A DNA stretch of 64,000 nucleotides, from contig NW_019775505.1 of the NCBI RefSeq assembly GCF_001039355.2, forward strand, positions 1-64,000. Direction: 5' to 3'. Source of the DNA: Lingula anatina. Its lineage: Eukaryota; Brachiopoda; Lingulata; Lingulida; Lingulidae. The notes below the pieces were generated by a model. That model saw only the letters and a program-made list of their open reading frames with translations, was not told where the DNA came from and did no database searches. A program made the translations under genes and the position numbers. Each line of letters starts with the position of its first letter. Within the stretch, counting starts at the first letter, position 1. This document shows positions 38,201 through 48,200 of the stretch, in pieces.

Positions 38201-40888
38201 CTGATGCATCTAATCATTCCGTCATACAGACGTGAAAGAAACATATCCAAGGAAATCACAGCATTCTTTTTCAATCTCGAGCGTCCCGCAAACAATCTCA
38301 AAGCTTTTAACTATATTTCTATGTTTGAAAGATGCCAGCACGTTCACGGCTCACGACCTGCAATGTTACATTATGTGTGAGATAATACACTGTTACCCGA
38401 GCGATATATGCCGTAACACCTCGAGTGTAAGCGAGAGGGGTTCATGGCATATATCGTGAGAGAGTGACAGTGTATTATTTGACATACATACCAAGAACAA
38501 ATATATTGTCATTTCACCCTGAAACCGAATAAAGTGACGCTCTAGAGAGGTCACCTCCCAAATTCTTATGCAATGTCTGACCAATTTGATCAGTTTTTGC
38601 CAAATACTTGTCATGGACGTTCAACTGGCTTGAAAAATATTTAATCAACCGTCGACACTGACCATGCGCGTCTCAGCTGAGCCTCACCTAGCTGGGACTG
38701 CTGCGGAAAAAAGGTCCCAAGGCAAAACCTCTACTTTTTAGTGCCATTTCTGACAAAAAAAGGAGCGTCGGACCAGTATATAGTCAAACCAATTTTTCAC
38801 AAGTGCGAAGGAGAAAGAAATTTACTCTTTGGTGATATTTCTGACAAGGAGGCAGTTTTGGAATATAGTCCAATTCAGACGGATATTGACCGGATATTGA
38901 AGTTCACGAGAGTAATAATTCTAGTTAGGATTCCCCATAGAAGAATACTATTGTTTTTGCTGTTCTTCTTATTATTATTAGGATTCCCCATAGGGGAATA
39001 CTATTGTTTTTGCTGTTGTTCTTCTTCTTCTTCTTTTTCTTCTTCTTTTTCGTCAAAAAATTTCTTTCTAAAATTCTGAAAAAATTCATACTGATAGCCT
39101 ATGAAAAATTATTCCGGTCCACCCATTTTTTTACTTTGACCTAATTTTCAAGGTCAAAGAGCCTTTTAAACTGAAAATTTGGCAAATTTCAAAATGCATA
39201 TCTCCTAGAATTTTCAACATTTTGACAAATCCTTTCATAGGTGAGATCACACAATGATTTTATATCATGTGACCCAATTTTAGGGAAAGTAGGTCAGGTC
39301 AAGGTCAACTTATGCACGATATGCTCTAAGTAGTTGACACTCGGCAGGGGGTAAACCAGATGTGACAGAGCCACAAGGATGATGTAAAAAGTTGCCCTAG
39401 ATATCTATCCAGTGCACTCGCTAATAATTTTGACAATTGACTGATTTGTTTTTTTAATATAGATTTTTAAAAATTAATATTTTCACCGAAATAGTGACTT
39501 AATTTCACCATGAAATCCTGATTTTTTTGTGATAACATGCTATAGTAAACTACCCAAACATATACCCAACACCCCCAAATCAAATGTCAAATTTGACCTT
39601 GACCCTCATTTTCAAGGTCATTCGGCTATTTCATGGAGAAATATTGAAGTGGGCTAAAAGTGACGTTTTGTTGAAACCCACCCCCAATTCGCACATGCCC
39701 TTTCAGAATATGGGGTCAAATTTAACCCATGACCTTCACATGACCTTGTAAGAGCATTTCCACACCGATTTTGCAGGGGAATCCTCCGCCACTGGCTTAA
39801 GCCAGTTGCAGTCTAGTTATTATTATTTTTTTCTTTCTAAAATTCTAAAAAATGTCAAATTTGACCTTGACCTTCAATTTCAAGGTCATTTGGACATTTT
39901 TCTTTCCACACGTTTTTTTTTTCGCAAAAAATTGAAATAATTATCAAAATGGTCAGAATATGCTATACACCCAGTAACAGTGACCTTGACCCACTTTTTA
40001 AGGTCACAGGGGCATTTAAAGACGAAATTTGTAAAATTTGAAATTGCAATTATGCCTAAGCTATGTGGATGAAGACCTTTTGGCCAATAATACGAATGTG
40101 AATCCCCAAATACTGACCTACTTTCATGCAAGTAGGTCAAGGTCAAGGTCGCTAATAGCCAATTTATTCCAACGTGAACAGAAAGTACAAGGTGTTTTTA
40201 CAAGCTCAGAATATACATGATAAATATACAATTAGTGTAACAAAAATAATTTGGTTGAATCAATATGATCTTAATATAGATGTATGTTAATAAAACGATA
40301 ACATTATGTTAGCATTAGGAAAATAAACCGGGAAATAGAAGTATGCACCAGAAAGTGTACACCGTGCGATTTGCATTTATACTAACATCAAGATATACAG
40401 ACTCAGCAACCTATATGTAGTGTATTTAAAATTCTTCTTCCATGGAATGCAAATAAAAGTCACCGTGTATTTTGCATGCATACGAAGTGATTTTATGCTA
40501 TATACATAACCTATAATGTCCGTGCTTATGTTATTTTCGTATTATTCTATTATTTTGCTTTTATAAGTATGTTCAGTTTTTTTTTTTTTTTTTTTNNNNN
40601 NNNNNNNTTTTTTTTTTTTTTTTTTTTTGCTTTTAATCATCTTATCCATGATACTTTTACTTGCTATATAGTTGCTATTACATAACATGGCTTGGAAGTG
40701 TACCACGCGTATATATTCCTGTCTACATTTACTGACTGCATGACAATTGTTACAGCCATGGAATATAAATGATTGATCTTAAATTTTTGTGCAGCTTTAA
40801 AAACACACCTTACCTTCGTTTTAATCATTGGTAGGAGCACGAGTAATACGAAGACAGCAAGCACGACAGACAGCAGTAGTAAGTACAT
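30736..40888 (-). CDS. CYP20: CYP20-like cytochrome P450, copy g4 (12 coding exons)
   Basis: Predicted 482 aa. Exons: 40888-40814, 37075-37017, 36091-35922, 34219-34074, 33692-33525, 33273-33195, 32835-32659, 32369-32246, 32038-31924, 31465-31401, 31267-31111, 30849-30736. The frame is intact despite heavy insertion load: a Tc1-like element in intron 3, a MITE in intron 2, and a terminal-repeat element plus an AAGGTCA-rich repeat in intron 1. The anchor is MYLLLLSVVLAVFVLLVLLP. The I-helix region reads GGFHTIGN, the K helix ETLR, the haem loop GFAGNRKCPG (Cys near 423). The tail ends FDENKEE. Closest paralogue g3. Exon 9 differs from the other copies (MGLIAPYASR, ending PHG instead of P-A/P-G), so its active-site lining may differ. 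Confidence 0.9.
33891..33927. repeat. (AAT)n microsatellite in g4 intron 4
   Basis: About 12 units, at the position homologous to 23521-23540 in g3. Confidence 0.9.
34278..35794 (+). mobile_element. Tc1/mariner-like transposon, degenerate (copy 2)
   Basis: In g4 intron 3, in opposite orientation to copy 1. Left terminal repeat TACACACGTGACATTTAATA; the right end mirrors it, with the final TA mutated to TG. Transposase pieces on the plus strand match copy 1 (for example HGEIAGSHRALLIADYLQNQ and IDNMWVG) but contain stops and frameshifts. The g3 intron 3 lacks it; the empty target is near 23909. Confidence 0.85.
36637..36878. mobile_element. MITE (family C), flanked by 7-bp target duplication
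   Basis: In g4 intron 2, inside an older family B MITE. Flanked by TCTTTGA at 36630-36636 and 36879-36885. The g3 intron has a single TCTTTGA at 24752-24758 with continuous flanks, a clean empty site. The sequence matches 25079-25301. Confidence 0.85.
37114..38312. mobile_element. terminal-direct-repeat element, Penelope-like or retrozyme-like
   Basis: In g4 intron 1. Two direct repeats of 330 bp each (37114-37443 and 37983-38312) share, among others, CCGTACAACCAT, GTGAGACGCCTCTTTCCACA and AACATATCCAAGGAAATCAC. They flank 539 bp with no coding capacity but several GCGAGACACCTTTG-type repeats. A hammerhead-ribozyme-like core spans the left edge of the second repeat. The right boundary coincides with return to intron sequence shared with g3 (TTTCTATG). 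Neither a long terminal repeat with TG...CA ends nor a primer-binding site is evident. Confidence 0.6.
37955..38013 (+). ncRNA. hammerhead-ribozyme-like motif
   Basis: Order of elements: GGACT, TGCA, CTGATGA (37966-37972), a 5-bp stem II (GGTCA with TGACC, CTTGT loop between), GAAA (37989-37992), then TGCA and AGTCC, which can pair with the first two as an interrupted stem I. Stem III is weak (AA-CGC-TT at best), so cleavage activity is doubtful. The first 330-bp repeat keeps TGACCGAAAA but lacks CTGATGA. Hammerheads are known in Penelope-like elements and retrozymes. Confidence 0.4.
38382..38478. repeat. long inverted-repeat hairpin
   Basis: ATAATACACTGTTACCCGAG at the left is mirrored by ACAGTGTATTAT at the right, and GATATATGCC is mirrored by GGCATATATC, with an inner CCTCG/CGAGAGG stem. 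Nearly the whole 97 bp can fold. It marks the left edge of sequence absent from g3 intron 1. Confidence 0.75.
38935..40158. repeat. interspersed repeat rich in AAGGTCA/TGACCTT motifs
   Basis: In g4 intron 1, absent from g3. Contains a doubled GGATTCCCCATA(G)GGGAATACTA-type start (38932 and 38981), a CTT-rich tract, and at least ten copies of AAGGTCA in either orientation between 39120 and 40150, some as direct pairs (CAAGGTCAAGGTC near 40137). AATCCTCCGCCACTGGCTTA near 39781 may mark one unit end, followed by a partial second unit. Confidence 0.65.
40596..40607. other. assembly gap (12 N) within a poly(T) run
   Basis: Twelve N between long T runs in g4 intron 1. The true homopolymer length is unknown, and a small piece of sequence could be missing. 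Confidence 0.99.
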
Positions 40889-41740
40889 CTTCACTATTTT
40901 TAAACTTTTGTTTGGCAGCGTGCTGAGTCACCTTGGAATACACCTGCAATGTGGTAAGGTACGTGACATACATGTAATAGTCGTACAATGTAAACTAAGC
41001 CACGAAAGTCATGAGCATAAAATTTTTAGTAAGAGCCAGTTAATCTAGACACATAAACTAATCCTGTGAAATATGATAACAATTAACTTAACAAATATAG
41101 AGCCACATCGTGAATCAAGATAAAATGGTCAAATGTTCACTATTAAAGAACAAAATGTACAAAGAAAAAAGAACCATGGGCGTTGCTTCGGAAGCCTGTA
41201 TCGTAAGGTTTTTTCATAGAATCTCAATTAACAAATTCTTGGCAGGGAAATATATCTTTCTAGCGAGAATCCAATCAGATTTGCAACTAATTACTGTCTT
41301 AAACAAAGAAGATATTAAATAAATGAAAATAAATATGAATAAATAAATGAATAAAGCGAAACGTGCAAATAGAGTTGTAACAAATGTATCTTCAAAGATA
41401 AACATATGTACTTGTTTAAGATGTTAAAATAGACACGGTGACAAATTTGGATACCAAAAGTGGTGCAAAACGCGTGTGAGTAATCTAATTTTTAGATAAA
41501 AAAAATCAAAAAGAAAAACGATTATACATAAGTAATCTCCACTGTTAATTTGGTTTCCAAATATTTATGAACAAGTCAAATAAAGTGCGTTTTGTCTAAT
41601 GCACTACCCTGTGCAGGATATTAAAAAATATAAACAACACACGCTGTCATCATTCACTTCACTTTTTCTACTCACGGTTAAAACGTCTGTCGCTGAGTGC
41701 CTTGATGTACTTGAAAGTCACCGACAGATGATACGTGCAA
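40889..41740 (-). promoter_or_regulatory. g4 5' leader with predicted noncoding first exon
   Basis: Acceptor before 40943 (CACCTGCA on the plus strand); donor GTGAGT beginning at 41675 after a noncoding exon containing GACAGACGTTTTAACC. Aligns with the g3 leader. An unspliced frame at 41110-41322 is not conserved and is not called. Confidence 0.5.
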
Positions 41741-42724
41741 CAACGTAAAAGGTCTTAAACAACTGATAGCTATTAAACTGCAGGACAGTCGGTCGATTAC
41801 ATAATTTCTCATTGCTAATTAATCTCTGGCAATTAAGTGCGATTCTCTGTGTACTGTCTTCATTGTACCATACCACAGGTTTGACATTTGCCAAATATCC
41901 GGGCCCTTTTTAGCCATGAAGTGGAATGTAGGTCATTAATATCTACTGGTAGATCAGTCGGCACAGACCTGCAATTCAGGTCAGACCTGTGAACTTCTTT
42001 AGTTGTTACACTGCATTTATAGACCGTTATCTGAAACCTGAGAGATGTTGTTTAGCTCCCACATCAGGTGGCTAGAAGGTCGATTCATAACTAATATAAT
42101 GGAGTATTTTGCCACCGGAATCCGCGGAGTTCCTTCCACGAAAACTGCACAAGAAAACAGTGTTCAGTTTCAAACACTCGCACTAAGTAAAACATGGCGG
42201 TGCTTAGGACGCATTGTTGAATCATAGGACGCAATGGCATGAAGCAAGCTGACCTAATTCCACCCATTGCATAATCTGGGTCACTAGTCTCACGTTTTCC
42301 TACGATAGTAAGTCCAACGTTCATCGCATAAAAATCACCGATGGGATGACAGTGGACGTTCTATTTAAAATGATTCTTTTAGGAGCATGTGCTTATAAAT
42401 GATTTAATATATATAATAAGATAAAACAGACGCTTTGTTGAAAAGATTTTATTATAAAATAAAAATATGGGAAAGGGACTAAAACAATGGGGCAATAATT
42501 CTATGTATACTGAAGCTTTATTCTAATATTTTCATCCTAAATTCATTCCAGTTAAATAAGTAAACCACATAAAAGATTCAATTAGGACGAACATATGTGT
42601 ATTTGGGAGTTTATCTTTATGTTACATGTTCATATACAGAAAAGAGAATATATTACAAGTACTGCATGGGAGTTCCATTCATATTTAAATCTCATTGTAA
42701 AAAGTCACAGCAAAATGCCTTATT
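41741..42724. other. intergenic region upstream of g4
   Basis: 41741-42030 aligns with the g3 upstream region at about 27100-27410. From about 42030 on, the sequence is unique to this copy and I see no gene in it. Confidence 0.45.
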
Positions 42725-43375
42725 CTAAGCATTATACATGTTGATGTTGATTTTTATAAGTGTTTTAAATTCAGGACTGTCTCTTGTAATCGCAAAGACT
42801 TTCTTTTTCGTCAACGACTGTCGCCCTTGGCTTGGCAGTGACACATTTAGCTGCTCTCTTTGAATCATTATGCTTTTAGAATTGTGGGTAGTTCCAGCCC
42901 CAGTGAGAGTTTCTTCCTTAAAGTCAATATTGTCCCAGAATTGTAACAGAATTGTGGGAAATCCTCTGATGAAACCTGCTGGTATATCATTGGAGGATAG
43001 CAACTGAAGTCAGGCAATACTGGCCTCTAGGCCTACAGTGGTTAAATATATGATGCTGCTATTTTTCAATAATGTGAGCAGTTACATGTAGGAAGACCCA
43101 GTCAAGTGTCTTGTTGTCAGAGATAGAGCCAGTTACTTCTGGGTACTTTTCCTCCTATTAAATGCTAAATATACAATATCTTGACAGATTGACAGCAGCT
43201 TGGTGTGAGTTTCCTCTGGCAAAGAGAGATTATCAAAAGCGGAAATGGCCAAAGAAAGAAGATAATACAGCTCATTTGCGACAACTTCTTTGGCTGCTGC
43301 ATTGGTAAATTCACTGGAACAATATGTTGATAACCTAATAGTAAAAGACTTGATAACACTTAATAAATAATACAA
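42725..43375 (-). pseudogene. decayed mobile-element-type ORF
   Basis: Reading right to left: SSEFTNAAAKEVVANELYYL, SICQDIVYLAFNRRKSTQK, then through in-frame stops a LALSLTTRHLTGSS stretch, and after a gap FWDNIDFKEETLTGAGTTHN. From memory, this order (DIVYL, KHxGLxxxxRHxTGS, DNIDxxEETL) matches a repetitive uncharacterised protein common in invertebrate genomes. At least two stops and a frame change are visible, so it is dead. Confidence 0.5.
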
Positions 43376-43427
43376 AGCTTCATGATCTCACTCACTCCTC
43401 TTTCACAAACAAACACTCAGTCATTTG

Positions 43428-43429
<2 letters not shown>

Positions 43430-43489
<60 letters not shown>
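43430..43489. repeat. (TA)n microsatellite
   Basis: About 30 TA units. Confidence 0.95.
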
Positions 43490-43491
<2 letters not shown>

Positions 43492-43507
43492 AATTTTTGT
43501 GCATGAT

Positions 43508-43783
43508 TCACCTGAGCCATGAAATTTTTAGGGAATCAATATAGTTTCTAATATCGGGGACTTTTATACCTCCATTTGAGCACGATTGTGTCATTATATC
43601 TCGTTTTACTCTTTCAATTTTTCCATTCCATAAGAAATTAAAGCACATTTTTTGTATTTTGTCTACATATTTATTTGGTATTGGTAATGTGGAAAATAAA
43701 TGAGTCATTTTTGGAAGGATCAGTGATTTAACATTTCTCCCCAAAACTGTTAGCGATAATTCTTTCCATATCTTCTTACACAA
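43508..43783 (-). mobile_element. L1/Tx1-type non-LTR retrotransposon fragment
   Basis: The minus-strand 91-codon frame contains LSLTVLGRNVKSLILPKMTH, LFSTLPIPNKYVDKIQKMCF and NFLWNGKIERVKRD, and ends GGIKVPDIRNYIDSLKISW. This is the post-reverse-transcriptase thumb/connector of L1-clade elements. Both ends are truncated. Confidence 0.75.
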
Positions 43784-43789
43784 TTCCTT

Positions 43790-45233
43790 CTAGCTCTTTT
43801 GTTTGTTTGTTTTTTTTTGTCTCTATATCATGAAGCTTTTCTTTCAAGTTTTCATTTTCAAGCAAAAACGAGTCAACCTTAATTCTGCTGTCTTGGTCAA
43901 GTTGCCTTTGAGCAAAAGAACAGAAATGAAAAATATTTGCCTCAATATTGTACCGCCTTTAGATTAAAAATCCATTGGCATATAGTAACAATTATAATTC
44001 AAAATACTTTTTGTACAACATTTCTTTAACTACTCCATAAAATATTTAGAAAGCCAATATAATATACCTGGTTTAAAAATCTAAACTGAATTGTCACTCA
44101 CATGAGATTTTCACATTAAAATGTTTTCAATGTGAAATATTAGAATTCAATTTTGATTTGTGCTATCACAATGAAAATATATTTTCTAAAAATCCATCAA
44201 ATCTCACAAAGTCACCAAAATAAATAAGCATCATGTAATATTATCATGACCATAAATAATACATATGCAGGGATTACGGTTTCATTTTACTTTATGTTGT
44301 ATATACCTTCAGTTACAGTACATCAGCTTCCTTCAGCTTATCTCTCTCTCTCTATGATTTTCACTGTTATCCACTTGTCCTTTTTCTTGCATATAACACA
44401 CATATCAGGCAAATGATGTCTCGAACCAGTAAAAGCTGGAGATGAAGAGCGTATTTTTTTTCTTTTTAGTAAGAGGTTTTGTTGCTTCCTCCTCTATGCA
44501 AAGTTTCTCCACATTTGTTCATGTTTCTACCTGACTGTAAAATTTAATCTGTTTCTAGTACAGGGATTTTTGTGTCACATATTCACACACACAAACACGC
44601 GTATTACGTATAATATTCTAAAAATCATTATCGCACCTAGTAGTTAGGAAGCCTTATATATATATATATATGAGTAAAAACCTTACCCTCTCTTTCTGTC
44701 TTTTCGCTTGCTGGACATGTATTTATCTGTATAATATTCGTAGTAAAACGTGAGACTAGTGACCCATGATAAGGAATAAATAAATAAACTGATATAATTA
44801 CTACATGATTTTTGATAAATATATGCATCATCAAAGGATGCGCCACAGGATATTATGATTATTTCTGGTTACTATGCATTATTTAGGTTAGTATAAAAAG
44901 AACAACATTAGGATAGTATCATCCCTATCAAATTATATAGATAGACGGTTCTTACATAAAATCAAATCCATATCGATTGACATTAAATCTTTTATGATCT
45001 ACACATTGCGGGTTGTATGACGATGGAGTAAATTAACAATCTATGACAAGGAAATAGAACAATATGAATAAACTAAATGTACTTGTGTTGAGATAAAGTC
45101 AATTTTGAAATGAAAAAGAAGGCTGCTTCCCAGATTTGTACTCCAGTACTCTTGTACTTAACATAATACATTTTAATAACGTCACTCTGACAAATGTCGG
45201 TTGAAGTTTTATTTTAAATAAATTTCATTCCAT
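43790..45233. other. intergenic region 3' of g5
   Basis: No gene supported. 44880-45233 aligns with the g2 3' flank. 44775-44865 (TTTTTGATAAATATATGCAT and CATCAAAGGATG) has a copy at about 57195-57255, beyond the 5' end of g5. A short (TA)n lies at 44656-44671. Confidence 0.5.
45208..45213 (-). promoter_or_regulatory. poly(A) signal of g5
   Basis: AATAAA on the minus strand, 21 nt beyond the g5 TAG stop. Confidence 0.5.
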
Positions 45234-48200
45234 CTATTTAACTGAATTATTGGAGGTTCTCTCAGTCAGTGTTATCCAGGCTTCGTCTACAGGGGTTGTA
45301 ACTAGTCCATACTTGGCCTTGACCTTCTGACCTTTGACCTCATGAACCTACAAACGCGACAAAACAGATGAGTTGAATAAATTACAAATATATATAAATA
45401 CATGTATATCATATATGTGTGGTTTCCAATTAGTTAATTGTACTATGTGACAACACAACTGAACTTAGTTCCTTTCATATTGATAAACCGACACACCATC
45501 TCCTTGTAGGGTTTGTCTGAAAAAGCAAATTTATCATTTATTTTTTGGTTCTTTACAGCGTATTTTAAGCATACCTGAAACCTCAGCAGAATGTTTGCCA
45601 GTGCCGTAGCTACTTCTGCGTAAGCGAAACGGTACCCAGGACACTTCCTCTTGCCGGCAAAACCAAACGGTTGAAAGGAGTAGGGGTGCCGCTCTGACAC
45701 TTTCTCCGGGCTGAAACGATCTGGATCAAACCTGGGAGAATACGTTAATTCTAATTTATACTCTAAATCAGAATCTTTATAATACTGTATTAATAAGTGG
45801 AAAATGTCCCTCTAGCTGGTGCAATGCCATTCTGTACCCATTGTTCAAAAAAGGAAATGTAAATGTGGCAACAAATTATAGAGGAATTGCGCTTTTGAAT
45901 GTCATGGGAAAAATATTTATGAAAATTTTGAGAAACAGATTTAATAATTGGGCAGTGGAAAATAATACAACGATTGAAGCTCAGGCTGCCTATAAAATTG
46001 GTTACTCCACTGTCGATCACATTTTTACATTGCAGGGTTGCGTACAAAAATACTTAAGTTGAAGAAAAGGTAGATGCTACTGTATTTTTAAAGATTTCTC
46101 AGCCGCTTTCGATAGTGTTCAACACAAATTATTATGGTATGTACTTGCAAAAAAACCGTGTAAATGGACATGTCGTCACAGTTTTACGCTCTATGTATTC
46201 CCAACTGCAATCATGTGTTCTAAAAAATTTAGGCCTTACTGAGTATTTTAAATGTAACATGGGCACTCGACAAGGATGCATGTTAAGTCCTTTTCTATTT
46301 ACATTATTCATAAATGAATTTTATCATAGTTTGAACAAGGCTGGATGTCAGGGTATTTACATAAATGAGGTGTTTCCAAATCTCATGTCTTTGCTTTATG
46401 CTGATGACATTGTATGCATTTCAGACACTGTTGGGGGGTTACAGAAACAAATTCATCAATTAGAAAAATATTGCAGTCAGTATGGTATGCTAGTAAATGT
46501 CCAAAAGACAAAAATAGTAGTATTTAGGAGAGGTGGTAAAATAAAGAAAAATGAAAGGTAGTTTTTCAAGGGCAAAAAATTAGAAGCAGTACCTGCATAT
46601 AAATACTTAGGAACATATTTTGGTGCCTTCCTCGGTTGGGGTAAAACTACCCAACATCAAATCAACCTACCCTAGGTTCTAGATTCCGGTATTGCCAGCT
46701 CGATCTTTATTTCATATATAACCCATATCAACAACACCGGCTCTAGTGACCAGCGGCCACGTTACACTTCCATCAATCAAGTAGAACTGCTCCGCAGTGA
46801 ATCTGCAGTTGAATGTCATCAGACCAAAATGAAACGTAAAACAGACTTAATTCTGCTTTATTTAATTTTATTTGCTGTATTTAAGATGTAAAGTGAAAAA
46901 ATAAATAATATTCTTCGAACAGAAAAGATATATCCAATGTTTTTGTATTTTTGCTTATCAAAGAACATTAAGTCCTGAGATGTACACGTGCGCAATACAC
47001 GTGTTTGCCGTGTGCCAAATTTGACAGCTACACTGTATGCCCGATACCGCTATAAGGGCTGTGCAATGGCTACACCAAAATCAGTTTTTATAGCAGAATG
47101 TTGCTTCTATTGTGGCACTGACCTTCGACTGCAAGATATTTTCAATTCAAACTTCGTCAGGCACTTTGCTTCTTGTCTCGTCTGCACGAGATAACTTCAG
47201 CGCGAGGCGGGAAAGGCAGCTCCAGGCGGCCAAACCTGTGACGTACGAGACTTATGACTTCCAAATATGGATCCAGGCGGACACAGCTGTGACGTGTGAC
47301 TTCCAAATATGGAAGCGCCCCAGGCAAAATTTTGAAGAAGAACGCCCTCAGATTGTCGCTGTTCGTCAGAGCTAGTAAAAGCGACTCCATCACAAGGTAT
47401 ATATTTAACAAGCTAGCTTTTACGTTGCTCTGACACTCAGGGTAAATCAACCAAGCCAATAAAGCATTATTTGTTATTAAGTTATATTTGAAACAAGCAT
47501 GTATTTCCTTTAAGGAAGCTTTCTTTCTTTTTGATATAATGATAACACCCATTCTTTTCTATGGTGCTGAGATATGGGGTCATAAACCAGTAGAAAGTAT
47601 TGAAATCTTCCAAGAAATTTTGTAGATATTTATTAGGTGTTAGTTCAAATACTGTGACGGAAGCTATACTAGGCGAATGCGGAAGATATCCATCGTATAC
47701 CAATTATATGGTAAATAGCATTAAATTTGGTTAAAGCTTGTACATATGAATGAATATCGCTATCCTGCTCATGTATATGATATGCTATTTAAATTAGATT
47801 CAAGTGGAAGGCACACTTGGGCCACAGATGTTAAAACACTGTTATACAGATATGGATTTGGATATGTCTGGGAGGCTCAGGGTGTGGGAAATTCCGTTTT
47901 ATTTATTAAAGTTTTCAGAGAAAGATTAGTAGATAATGCTGGCCAAATATGGCACAGTAATATATGTAGGATCAGCAAACTGGATACTTAATCATTATTT
48001 AAGAGTACGTTAACACTTGAGTGTTACTTATTAAGCGTTAAAAATGTAAAACAGAACCTCACTAGCAAGATTCAGATGTGCAAATCACCTACTAAATATT
48101 TAGAGCGGTAGATGGAAAGGTATAGAAAGATGCAATAGACTCTGTTTAATCTGTAAAAAACATAATATTTATAATGTTGAAGACGAATACCATTTTTTAA

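Noticed and set aside
37114-38312. Classical LTR retrotransposon
   Set aside because: No TG...CA repeat ends, no tRNA primer-binding site, no polypurine tract and no gag/pol coding sequence; the hammerhead-like core favours a Penelope/retrozyme-type element.
39060-40150. Possible CRISPR-like or tandem array because of recurring AAGGTCA
   Set aside because: Spacing and orientation are irregular and the genome is eukaryotic; better described as a motif-rich interspersed repeat.
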